From: Bin5 sp965204525
GTDB taxonomy: Bacteria; Chloroflexota; Anaerolineae; Caldilineales; Caldilineaceae
DNA length: 64,000 nucleotides
Direction of reading: 5' to 3'
Assembly (NCBI GenBank): GCA_965204525.1
Contig: OZ241994.1
Location: 1,860,001-1,924,000, forward strand
A program made the position numbers and the translations under genes. Under the pieces are notes generated by a model. It was not told the DNA's origin and ran no database searches. It saw only the letters and a list, made by a program, of their open reading frames with translations. Shown here piece by piece: positions 44,630 to 53,013 of the stretch (positions are counted from its first letter, which is position 1; every line of letters starts with the position of its first letter).

Positions 44630-45622
44630 ATGAGCGAGAGTACCGAAAAACTGTCGAACGAGAGCTTGGGAGAGCAGCTGGCCGGGGAAAGCGCTCTCAG
44701 AACGCGGTCGCTCTGGAAGGATGCGGTGGGACGGCTCCTGCGCAATCGCCTTTCCATTATCGGTCTCATTATCACTCTTTTCTTGCTGATTTCCGCCCTG
44801 TTCGGCCCCTACATCGCCCCCTACTCCTATACCGAGCAGGACCTGCTGAATGTAGCCAAGATGCCCAGCCCGGACCACTGGCTCGGCACCGATGAGATTG
44901 GGAGGGACCTGTTCAGCCGTGTCCTTTGGGGCGCCCGCACCGCTACGCTCGTCGCCATCTTCACTACCTTCATCAGCGTTATCATAGGCGTCATCATCGG
45001 CGCCATCGCCGGCTACGGCGGCGCGCTGGCCGACAACATCACCGGGCGCATCATCGACATCGTGATGTCCGTGCCTGGCCTGCTTCTGGCGGCGCTGATC
45101 GCCGTTTCTATCAAGGAGCCGGTTGTAACGTGGGCAGAGAACATCTACGATGCAAGCGGCTTTCCTCTTTTCGCAGATACGACCTGGCTCGACCTTCTGG
45201 TCGTCTTTGGAGGGTTGGCTTTTGTCTCCTGGCCCGGCTACGCCCGCCTGATCCGAGGCCAGATCTTCTCCCTCCGCGAGGAACAGTACATCGAGGCGGC
45301 GAAGTCGGTTGGCGTTTCGGAACTGAAGATCGCGCTGCGGCATCTCTTGCCCAATGCCATCGGACCGGTCATCGTCACCTTGACTTTCAGCTTCTCCAGC
45401 GCAATGGTTCTCGAGTCTTCTCTCAGCTACCTGGGCATCGGTGTTCAGCCGCCGCAGGCCAGTTGGGGCAACATGATCGCCTCCAACATCGGCAGCTGGT
45501 CCTACCGTCCCTGGCTGGTGGCTGTTCCTGCCTTGACCCTGGCGATCGTCACGCTGGGCATCAATTTCCTTGGCGATGGCCTTAACGACGCCCTTAATCC
45601 CCGGTCGAAACGCTCGATCTGA
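44630..45622 (+). CDS. ABC transporter permease DppC-like, system D
   Basis: A 330-aa second permease with HWLGTDEIGRD, the EAA loop QYIEAAKSVGV and RHLLPNAIGP, and the C-terminal GDGLNDALNPR. Like the system A homolog at 537 it has a ~30-residue extra segment between helices (about 160-190, containing WAENIYDASGFPLF). No convincing Shine-Dalgarno precedes the ATG. No ATPase gene follows; two Gfo/Idh genes come next. Confidence 0.93.
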   Translation: MSESTEKLSNESLGEQLAGESALRTRSLWKDAVGRLLRNRLSIIGLIITLFLLISALFGPYIAPYSYTEQDLLNVAKMPSPDHWLGTDEIGRDLFSRVLWGARTATLVAIFTTFISVIIGVIIGAIAGYGGALADNITGRIIDIVMSVPGLLLAALIAVSIKEPVVTWAENIYDASGFPLFADTTWLDLLVVFGGLAFVSWPGYARLIRGQIFSLREEQYIEAAKSVGVSELKIALRHLLPNAIGPVIVTLTFSFSSAMVLESSLSYLGIGVQPPQASWGNMIASNIGSWSYRPWLVAVPALTLAIVTLGINFLGDGLNDALNPRSKRSI

Positions 45623-45781
45623 CCGGCGTTTCCATCGCTATCGCCTTCTCACCGACGGTCGGGCTGCTGCGGCAAAGCGGGTAATACTCCGAACGCCGCC
45701 AATCTCCCTGACATCTGAGCCTACAGGATCCCCGGAAACAAGAAAACACCAAGCAAAGTCACAGTACGACAAGGAGTTACC

Positions 45782-46810
45782 ATGTCAGAAGAAAAGCTGC
45801 GCGCGGCCGTAATTGGAGGCGGATTGGGCGGTTCCCATGGCTACGCCTATGCGCGTGCGCCCGAGTACGAGCTGGTGGCTATCTGCGACCTCAATCCCGA
45901 AGTTTTCCCGCGCTTCTTTGAGAGAGCCGAACTTCCCCCCGGCAGCATCAAGCAGTACACCGACTACCATGAAATGATCGAGAAGGAACGGCTGGACGTT
46001 GTCAGCGTGGCGACGCCGGACCACCTGCACACAGACCCGGTCTGTGACGCCTCGAACGCCGGCGTCCGCGGCGTCATCTGCGAAAAGCCTCTGACCACGA
46101 CGATCAAGGACGCCGACCGCATTATCGAAACGATCGAAGCCAACGGCACGAAGATGTCGGTGGACCACACGCGCAGCTGGATACCTTCATATCAAGGCGT
46201 CAAGAAAGCGGTATGGGACGGTGAGATCGGAGGGCTGACACGGATCGTGGCCCACATGGGCGGTCGCCGCTCGATGCTTTTTCGCAACGGCACGCACCTG
46301 ATCGATGGTGTCTGCTTCTTCGCCAACGCTTCGCCGGTCTGGGTGATCGCCGCGCACGAACAGGGCTTTGAGGACTACGGCCCCGTGTACGATGGCAAAG
46401 GCGGCAAGGACCCGCAGTATGATCCCGGCTCAACCATCATCATTGAGTTCGCGAATGGCGTGCGCGGCATCGTCAACAGCGCCAAGTTGACGCCCCAGTT
46501 GTTTGAGTATGATTTGCAGGGCCCGAACGGCAGGTATTGGCTTACGGACAAGCACTGTACGGCCTGGAAGACGGAAGAGAAGGAGGGCACGCCGATTCAG
46601 GTGCCGCCGCCGCCAGGGAGGAGCTATATCGATCCATTTGGCGCCAACCTGATTCCGGCGGTCCAGGAGATGGCCCATATGGTGTTGCATGACGCCCCCA
46701 GCAGCTCCTCCCCTTACCGGGGCAGGGAGTCCCTGGAAATAATGCTGGCAGCGCTTATTTCGCAGACCAAGGGCAGCGCCAAAGTCGAGCTGCCGCTGCC
46801 CCGCGAATGA
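45782..46810 (+). CDS. Gfo/Idh/MocA-family oxidoreductase, first of pair
   Basis: A 342-aa NAD(P)-dependent sugar or inositol-type dehydrogenase. The dinucleotide motif GGGLGG is at 12-17, TPDHLHTDP at about 79-85, and the catalytic EKP at 101-103. The ATG has AAGGAG upstream. Its stop is 11 bp before the next family member, so the two are cotranslated and may form a pathway or a complex acting on a sugar imported by system D. Confidence 0.92.
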   Translation: MSEEKLRAAVIGGGLGGSHGYAYARAPEYELVAICDLNPEVFPRFFERAELPPGSIKQYTDYHEMIEKERLDVVSVATPDHLHTDPVCDASNAGVRGVICEKPLTTTIKDADRIIETIEANGTKMSVDHTRSWIPSYQGVKKAVWDGEIGGLTRIVAHMGGRRSMLFRNGTHLIDGVCFFANASPVWVIAAHEQGFEDYGPVYDGKGGKDPQYDPGSTIIIEFANGVRGIVNSAKLTPQLFEYDLQGPNGRYWLTDKHCTAWKTEEKEGTPIQVPPPPGRSYIDPFGANLIPAVQEMAHMVLHDAPSSSSPYRGRESLEIMLAALISQTKGSAKVELPLPRE

Positions 46811-46821
46811 GGTAGAGGACG

Positions 46822-47922
46822 ATGTCAAAGGACAGACAACTGGTCGTAGGCGCTATTTCGTCCCACGGACATGAACTCGGTCACGTCAGCGTGCTGGACC
46901 AGTTGGAGGAGGTTGGGTCGATTCACGTCTGCGCCGCCTCGGACCTGGTTAACGTGGAGGACCTGGCGGGCGAGTCGGCGCGGGTGGCCGGCAAGTATAC
47001 CAGTGTCGATGCGCTGTTGGAACGAACCGACCTTGACGCTGTGATCATGTGCGCACGACCCGATCACGCGCCTCCGATCATGGAAAAGGTCGTGAGCGCC
47101 GGCCTGCCGGTGCTCTACGATAAGCCCGCCTCGACCAGGTCTGACGACTTGCGAAGGGTCGCCGAACTCGCCCGACGAAAAGGCCTCACCGCCGGGGCCA
47201 TGCTCCAGTGGCGCTATCACCCGATGACGCTCAGCCTCAAGCGCGCTCTGGCAAAAGGGGCGCTCGGTGATGTATTGACCATCGAAGGCAAGATGCTGAA
47301 CGGCTTGCTGCAGTACCGGGACACCTCTACCTATACATTCGATCCGGAGAAGGCCGGACATGGCATTCTTTCCTGGCTCGGTTGCCACTGTCTCGATCTT
47401 GTCCTCTATCTGATGGAGGAGAGAGTGGTCGAGGTAATGGCCATGGTAGGCAACCTCAACCCGGAGAAAGTCGCTGTCGAGGATACAGGGTTCCTGATTC
47501 TGAAGTTTGAGAGCGGCCGCATGGGTACTTTCCAGGCCGGCTACCACCTGCGGGGCGGAAAGGCCACCTACGACTTCTACATTGGCATGCGCGGGACGGA
47601 AGGGTTCGCAATCCTGCCATATCTTGAACCCCAGGAGGAAACGTCGGGAGGCAGCGAAGTCGAGCATACTGCAACCTACTCACTTTTCAGTGAAGCGCGC
47701 GGCTGGAATACGGGCGGCGTGCGCAAGGAACGTTTTGCGATCCCCCATTCGCCGGTCTACGGTGGCGTCATGGCGGAAGAGCTTTTCCGCGATTTCTTTG
47801 ACGCTGCGCAGAGCGGGGCGCCGGCGCCGGCGCCAATCGAAGATTCGGTGCATATGCTGGAGATCATCGAGGCGGCCAAGGAATCTTCGGAATCGGGCCG
47901 TGCCGTCAGCATTTCCATGTGA
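46822..47922 (+). CDS. Gfo/Idh/MocA-family oxidoreductase, second of pair
   Basis: A 366-aa relative with DKP at 100-102 in place of EKP (lysine kept) and HLDL-like GCHCLDLVLYLM in the C-terminal domain. The N-terminal glycine-rich loop is atypical (VGAISSHGHELGH), so cofactor binding may differ from the preceding paralog. Translation probably couples with both neighbours. The 235-aa gene starts 21 bases downstream. Confidence 0.88.
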   Translation: MSKDRQLVVGAISSHGHELGHVSVLDQLEEVGSIHVCAASDLVNVEDLAGESARVAGKYTSVDALLERTDLDAVIMCARPDHAPPIMEKVVSAGLPVLYDKPASTRSDDLRRVAELARRKGLTAGAMLQWRYHPMTLSLKRALAKGALGDVLTIEGKMLNGLLQYRDTSTYTFDPEKAGHGILSWLGCHCLDLVLYLMEERVVEVMAMVGNLNPEKVAVEDTGFLILKFESGRMGTFQAGYHLRGGKATYDFYIGMRGTEGFAILPYLEPQEETSGGSEVEHTATYSLFSEARGWNTGGVRKERFAIPHSPVYGGVMAEELFRDFFDAAQSGAPAPAPIEDSVHMLEIIEAAKESSESGRAVSISM

Positions 47923-47942
47923 CAGCCGGAGGGCCGGGTACG

Positions 47943-48650
47943 ATGGGTAGCATAACCTACCGCGAGACTTTCGAAGATGGCGCAGGCGGCTGGATAGCCT
48001 GGTTGGGGCCTGGCCAGCCGGCGCCGGCTGTCATTGAAGGCGGGGCGCTGGTCTCGCGCAGCCCTTGGGGTATCGACTCCAACCACGCTCCGCCCGGAGG
48101 CGGCTACCTTCATCTCCTTTTCATTCTGCACACGGCCCACCAGGACAATCCGGGCGAGAGCTATGCACCACTCTTGGCCGGGAACCGCTTTATCGACGGC
48201 GGCTACCCGCGCGATTTCCGCAATGCCCGCCTTACCCTGCGGCTGAAAGGCAGTATCGACCTGCAAGGTGCTGAACTGAGGTTGCACTGCCAGTCACGGG
48301 TGGGGGACAAGGCGATCAACTTTGTACTGACTTCGCAGTCCTTTGTGGTGACGCCGGACTGGTCGGAGCAGACGATAACGTTGGCGCCGGACCCGGAGCA
48401 GTGGCTCTGTCTGGGGGCCCGCCACGACCTGACCGACGTGTACGGCTGGGGCAGTATTGACAGCGTGCTGCGAGACGTCAATATCGACATCATCCTCCTG
48501 TTGCATCCGCTGAAAATCGTGCCGCTGCGTCCGCAGCAGGGCGGTCCACACGCTCGACGCGCGGAAGTGGACTACGGGGTGGACAGAAGGTATCTTCCCT
48601 CGGGTGAGATCAGATTGGGAGAGGTGCAAATCGAATTCGGAGACCCGTAG
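47943..48650 (+). CDS. Beta-rich 235-aa protein, possibly lectin-like fold
   Basis: Family not recognised. It begins ITYRETFEDGAGGWIAW, a start typical of concanavalin-like or carbohydrate-binding beta-sandwich domains, and is predicted almost wholly beta. Start choice: GTG 47919 overlaps the previous stop, but ATG 47943 has GGAGG ten bases upstream and is preferred. No signal peptide. It ends the operon of Gfo/Idh genes; a role in binding or processing a sugar is inference. Confidence 0.5.
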   Translation: MGSITYRETFEDGAGGWIAWLGPGQPAPAVIEGGALVSRSPWGIDSNHAPPGGGYLHLLFILHTAHQDNPGESYAPLLAGNRFIDGGYPRDFRNARLTLRLKGSIDLQGAELRLHCQSRVGDKAINFVLTSQSFVVTPDWSEQTITLAPDPEQWLCLGARHDLTDVYGWGSIDSVLRDVNIDIILLLHPLKIVPLRPQQGGPHARRAEVDYGVDRRYLPSGEIRLGEVQIEFGDP

Positions 48651-49147
48651 TCACGATTAGGCCGGTTTTCCAGATTGTTACGGGGAGGAGCGGGAATTGC
48701 GGTTCATTGACATGACCAAGTGAAAGTGCTAAACTGCGGCCACCATCGACGGTTGGTCGCGCGCCCTAACGAAAGCCTTTACTGTAGTCTCCTGGCGCCT
48801 TCGGGATGCCTGACAGACTGCAGTTCGGAAGGTTAAGTTGAGAACTTTCCGGGCATGGCGCACGTAGCCGGATATCATTTGACGCCCCGCCGTAATTCAG
48901 CGCAGATGGATACCACAGCCGTATTTGCGATTTGGGGGGGCTGTCTGTGGGGCAGTGAAACCAACCTCTTTATACAGCGCAGTCAACGCATCAGAATCGC
49001 GAATCGAACTATAACGGTTCAAGGAGGTCAAAAACGCGGGTCACGAAATCGGGGGCTGACACACTCCCAAGGCAGGACACTGTGCTCATTATCTACTGAC
49101 AGAACCACCTCTCATTCAAGCTTCAAGAACCAGATGGAGTCAAAACC
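48651..49147. other. Intergenic leader region of system E
   Basis: About 500 bases without a supported gene; a frame at 48855-49151 on the + strand lacks any recognisable feature. It holds a promoter at 48707-48735, so the binding-protein mRNA may have a leader of ~400 bases. A GAGGTCA stretch near 49025 resembles a ribosome site but no gene follows it. No riboswitch was recognised. Confidence 0.4.
48707..48735 (+). promoter_or_regulatory. Promoter upstream of system E
   Basis: TTGACA (48707-48712), 17-base spacer, TAAACT (48730-48735). Good match to housekeeping consensus. Confidence 0.65.
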
Positions 49148-50848
49148 ATGAAAAAGTCGAGACTTTCGCGCCGTGATTTCCTGAGCGTTTCAGCGACGAC
49201 GGCCGCCGGCGTCATGCTGACCGCCTGCGTGCCGGCCGCCGTGCCGAGCGACGAGCCCGAGGCGATGGCTGAAGCTGAGGCGCCGGCCGAAGAAGCTGCC
49301 GCTATGGACGGCGGAACGATGACGTTTTCCACGGGTTCCCCCTGGGGAACGTACAGCCCCTTCCGACCGACCTACCAGTACGGCTACAGCAGCAATACGC
49401 CGGCCATGCTCACCCACAGCCGCCTGTTTGACCTCGACCGCAACAACGACACGCACCCGAACCTTGCGCTTGAGTGGGAGGTATCGGAAGACGCCTCCAC
49501 CTACACATTCAAACTGCGCGAGGACGCCAAATGGCATGACGGTGAGCCGGTCACGTCGAACGACGTGGTGGAAACGGTCAGGTTTATCATGACCCAGGCC
49601 ACCAACATCAACCCCCGGCGCTGGATCAGCAGCCTCGAAGGCGGTCAGGACTTTTACGACGGCGTTTCGGATGAACTGCCGGGCGTCTTCGCTCCGGATG
49701 ACTTTACCGTCGTCTTCCAGCTTGTGGATACAAATGTGGGCTGGCATCTTTCAGCGACCACTGACCTGCAGATCCTGCCGGCTCATATCTTCAACGGCGT
49801 GGCGCCTGAAGATATCGTAGAGCACCACGCGCCAGCCTGGTACACGCCTGAACTGAACATCGGCTCCGGCCCGTTCAAGTTCGTGCGCGCAGAGCGCGAC
49901 CAGTTCGTAGAATTGGTCCGCAATGAGGATTACTACGGCGGCACGCCCAAACTGGAGCGCATCATCTTCAAGGCCTTCGGCACCGAAGATACCCAGTTCA
50001 TCGCCCTGCAGAAGGGCGAATTGGATGTCTGGAACGTCCCGCAGGACTTCTACGAACAGGCGCTCGAACTGGACAACGTCGATGTCCACCTGGTCAACCG
50101 CAACTACATCCGGGTATTCCTCTTGAACTACGAGTCCCCCATACTTTCTGACAAGCGCGTGCGCCAGGCACTGGCCTACGCCATCGACCGCGAGGGCATC
50201 TGCGAAGGTCTATACTCCGGCCTCTGTAAGCCCTACAACTCCTACATGGAGATGCGGCCTTGGCTGGCGCCGGACTTGAACCAGTACGAATACGATCCTG
50301 CGAAGGCGCAGGAGTTGCTGGCCGCGGCCGAAGCCGATGGCGCCTGGGACCCGGATAACGTTCTGCGTGTAAACTGGTACTACGGCGATGCCCTGCATCA
50401 GGACATCATGGCCGCGATACAACAGAATCTGGCTGCAGTCGGCGTGCAGACGCAGTTGCAGTACCTAGAAGGCACCTCGGTCGGTGCTGTGCAGGAAGCC
50501 TGTGATTTTGAGATGATGTACCAGGGTTGGGGCTTCTCCTTCCCAGAGCAGTACAACTCCTTCTTCACCGATTCGGAGCGCTGCCGCACGCCTTGGGGCG
50601 ATCCCGACGCCCAGGCTCTCTTCAATCAGACGGCGACCACGGTCGATCTGGAGGAGCGGATGGCGATTCATGAGCAGATCCAGCGGCGTTTGAATGATGA
50701 GTTGCCGATGATGCCCTTCCTGCAGTTTATCGGCCCGGTGGCGGTCAACAAGCGGGTCAGCGGCTTTAATGAAGATGCTCTCTGGAACCGGTACTATCCG
50801 TGGAGCAATGGCTACGCCAACGCAGTGAACTGGTCCGTTTCGGGGTAG
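49148..50848 (+). CDS. Tat-type solute-binding lipoprotein (SBP_bac_5 family), system E
   Basis: A 566-aa binding protein. Unlike the other five in the window it carries a twin-arginine motif (SRRDFL, 7-12) followed by a lipobox LTAC with Cys27, so it is probably exported folded and then lipidated. The mature part has YTFKLREDAKWHDGEPVTSNDV, GSGPFKFVRAERD and VRQALAYAIDREGI. A hairpin follows, then the two permeases. Ligand unknown; a bound cofactor or metal-dependent fold could explain Tat export (inference). Confidence 0.92.
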   Translation: MKKSRLSRRDFLSVSATTAAGVMLTACVPAAVPSDEPEAMAEAEAPAEEAAAMDGGTMTFSTGSPWGTYSPFRPTYQYGYSSNTPAMLTHSRLFDLDRNNDTHPNLALEWEVSEDASTYTFKLREDAKWHDGEPVTSNDVVETVRFIMTQATNINPRRWISSLEGGQDFYDGVSDELPGVFAPDDFTVVFQLVDTNVGWHLSATTDLQILPAHIFNGVAPEDIVEHHAPAWYTPELNIGSGPFKFVRAERDQFVELVRNEDYYGGTPKLERIIFKAFGTEDTQFIALQKGELDVWNVPQDFYEQALELDNVDVHLVNRNYIRVFLLNYESPILSDKRVRQALAYAIDREGICEGLYSGLCKPYNSYMEMRPWLAPDLNQYEYDPAKAQELLAAAEADGAWDPDNVLRVNWYYGDALHQDIMAAIQQNLAAVGVQTQLQYLEGTSVGAVQEACDFEMMYQGWGFSFPEQYNSFFTDSERCRTPWGDPDAQALFNQTATTVDLEERMAIHEQIQRRLNDELPMMPFLQFIGPVAVNKRVSGFNEDALWNRYYPWSNGYANAVNWSVSG

Positions 50849-50872
50849 CACTTTTGTAAGTATAGTATGAGA

Positions 50873-50910
50873 AGAGGAGCGAAGGACATTTCTCGCTCCT
50901 CTCTCCTTTT
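50873..50910 (+). terminator. Hairpin with T-tract after system E binding-protein gene
   Basis: AGAGGAGCGA (50873-50882) and TCGCTCCTCT (50893-50902) form a perfect 10-bp stem with a 10-base loop, followed by CTCCTTTTC. Confidence 0.7.
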
Positions 50911-50942
50911 CTCTCCCACCTTTCCATTTAGAGGTCGTAGTC

Positions 50943-51905
50943 TTGCGAACCTACATCTTGCGCCGTCTGGCCATCTCGGTGCCAATTCTCTTCGGACTGA
51001 CGCTGGTAACGTTCATTCTCACCGAACTGATGCCAGGGGATTTTGTCGACGCGCTCATTCCCACCACAGCAATTGCCAACTTTTCCCCCGAACAGTTGAA
51101 GGTAATGCGCGAGAACTACGGCCTCAACAAGCCCCCCTGGACACGCTACTTTATCTGGTTGCGGGAACTGGCAAAGGGGAATATGGGGGAATCCCTTGCT
51201 TCAGGAGCGCCGGTCCGCGACGAGATTATAGAGAGGCTTCCGGCTACGCTTCAGCTCACCGCAACCTCGCTTCTGTTCGGCATAATATTTGGCGCCGCCT
51301 TGGGGATTCTTTCCGCTGTCAAACAGTACACATGGGTTGATCAGTTTCTTACTCTTCTGGGCTTCTTCTGGATCTCTACGCCCGGATTCGTCTTTGCTAT
51401 CGGCGCTATCTTTCTTTTCTCTCTGAAGATTAATCTCTTTCCCACCTCCGGTATCTATAACTATGGCGAAGAGGCCACAATTTGGAACCGCATCCACCAC
51501 ATGATCCTGCCGGCAATGGTACTGGGCCTGGGCAGCATGGCCAGTTTCATGCGCTACTCACGCAGCAGCCTGCTCGATGTCATCAAGCAGGATTACGTAA
51601 CCGTGGCGCGCGCCAAAGGACTGGCCGAAAGGGCCATCCTGCTCGGGCACGCCCTGCGCAACGCACTCATCCCACTGATCACGATCATCAGTCTGGACAT
51701 ACCATTCCTGATTGGCGGCACAGTTATCATTGAGCACATATTTGCGTGGCCAGGCATGGGCACATATAGCTTGTCGGCCATATTTTTTCGCGACTACCCG
51801 GTCATAATGGCTGTCAACTTTATGGTTGCGCTTGTCGTCCTGATGAGCAACCTGCTAGCCGACATCACCTATGCTTTTGCTGACCCGCGCATACGTTACG
51901 AATAG
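50943..51905 (+). CDS. ABC transporter permease DppB-like, system E (TTG start)
   Basis: A 320-aa membrane subunit beginning at TTG 50943 (MRTYILRRLAISVPILF) with AGAGG eight bases upstream. It has the periplasmic LNKPPWTRYFIWL, the EAA loop DYVTVARAKGL with GHALRNALIP in place of the usual RHALRN, and the ending FADPRIRYE. Followed by the second permease after 120 bp. Confidence 0.93.
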   Translation: MRTYILRRLAISVPILFGLTLVTFILTELMPGDFVDALIPTTAIANFSPEQLKVMRENYGLNKPPWTRYFIWLRELAKGNMGESLASGAPVRDEIIERLPATLQLTATSLLFGIIFGAALGILSAVKQYTWVDQFLTLLGFFWISTPGFVFAIGAIFLFSLKINLFPTSGIYNYGEEATIWNRIHHMILPAMVLGLGSMASFMRYSRSSLLDVIKQDYVTVARAKGLAERAILLGHALRNALIPLITIISLDIPFLIGGTVIIEHIFAWPGMGTYSLSAIFFRDYPVIMAVNFMVALVVLMSNLLADITYAFADPRIRYE

Positions 51906-52025
51906 GGTAAGGGCGAATTCTACTTTGCAGGAAAACCGGGAGTTCAATGACACCTGTATTGATGCTTCGTAGTAGTTGGAAAATAAAGCCAGTATCATAC
52001 GAATACGGGACGGTGAGTTAAGGCC

Positions 52026-52919
52026 ATGGCTGCTACCGACCTTACCGACACGCTGCAAGCCCCCCGCCGTGATTCAGCCCAGTTTCGATTCTGGCGCCGG
52101 CTCACGCGGCACAAGCTGGGCATGGTTGGGTTGGGTATGTTGGTGATTCTCGTGATCGCGGCTGTTTTCGCCCCGATTGTCGCCGGCATCGACCCGGTGG
52201 TCATGGACCTGAAGATGAAGAACAAGCCGCCCAGCGCCGAGCACATTCTGGGCACCGACGCTATTGGCCGTGATGTCTGGGCCCGCCTTGTTTACGGCGC
52301 TCGCGTCTCGCTCTCGGTCGGGCTTGTCGCCGTGGGCATCTATACCTCGATCGCACTTATTCTTGGCAGCATCTCCGGTTATGCCGGCGGCCCGGTCGAC
52401 AACGTCATCATGCGTTTCACCGATATCATTATGTGCTTCCCCACCTTTCTCCTGATCATTACAGTGGCCGCGGTGCTGCCCCCCAACATCTTCAATATCA
52501 TGGTGATCATCGGCATCTTTGGCTGGCCTGGCATGACGCGCCTGATACGCGGCCAGTTTCTCAGCCTGCGCGGCCAGGACTTCGTTATCGCTGCGGTTGC
52601 GGTCGGTGTCCCGACACGGCGGATCATCTTTCGTCACATTCTGCCCAACGTAGTCGGCCCGGTTGTGGTTGCTGCCACCTTGGGGCTGGCCGGCGCCATA
52701 CTGACCGAATCTAGCCTCAGTTTTCTGGGCCTGGGCGTACAACAGCCAACGCCAAGCTGGGGTCAGACTCTGACGACAGCAATGCAGCTTCCTATCCTGG
52801 AGAACATGCCGTGGCGGTGGCTGCCATCGGCGGTGGCCATTGCTTTCGCCGTGCTGTCGATGAACTTCTTTGGCGACGCCTTGCGTGATGCTTTCGACCC
52901 GCGCCAGAATTTGGACTAA
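52026..52919 (+). CDS. ABC transporter permease DppC-like, system E
   Basis: A 297-aa second permease with a basic head, first helix (about 34-55), HILGTDAIGRD, the EAA loop DFVIAAVAVGV with RHILPNVVGP, and the ending FDPRQNLD. It lacks the 30-residue insertion of systems A and D. No ATPase gene follows; two propeller genes come next. Confidence 0.93.
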   Translation: MAATDLTDTLQAPRRDSAQFRFWRRLTRHKLGMVGLGMLVILVIAAVFAPIVAGIDPVVMDLKMKNKPPSAEHILGTDAIGRDVWARLVYGARVSLSVGLVAVGIYTSIALILGSISGYAGGPVDNVIMRFTDIIMCFPTFLLIITVAAVLPPNIFNIMVIIGIFGWPGMTRLIRGQFLSLRGQDFVIAAVAVGVPTRRIIFRHILPNVVGPVVVAATLGLAGAILTESSLSFLGLGVQQPTPSWGQTLTTAMQLPILENMPWRWLPSAVAIAFAVLSMNFFGDALRDAFDPRQNLD

Positions 52920-53013
52920 CCCCGCACCGGTCCAGGACTGCCTAGCCCACAGACTCGCACAGTAGACCAATCTCCTACCATATTGTTGTCATACTCTCGC
53001 AGGTGTGTTGGCG

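Noticed and set aside
48855..49151. 98-codon + strand frame before the system E binding protein
   Set aside because: No ribosome site, no recognisable features, and it overlaps the start of the binding-protein gene.
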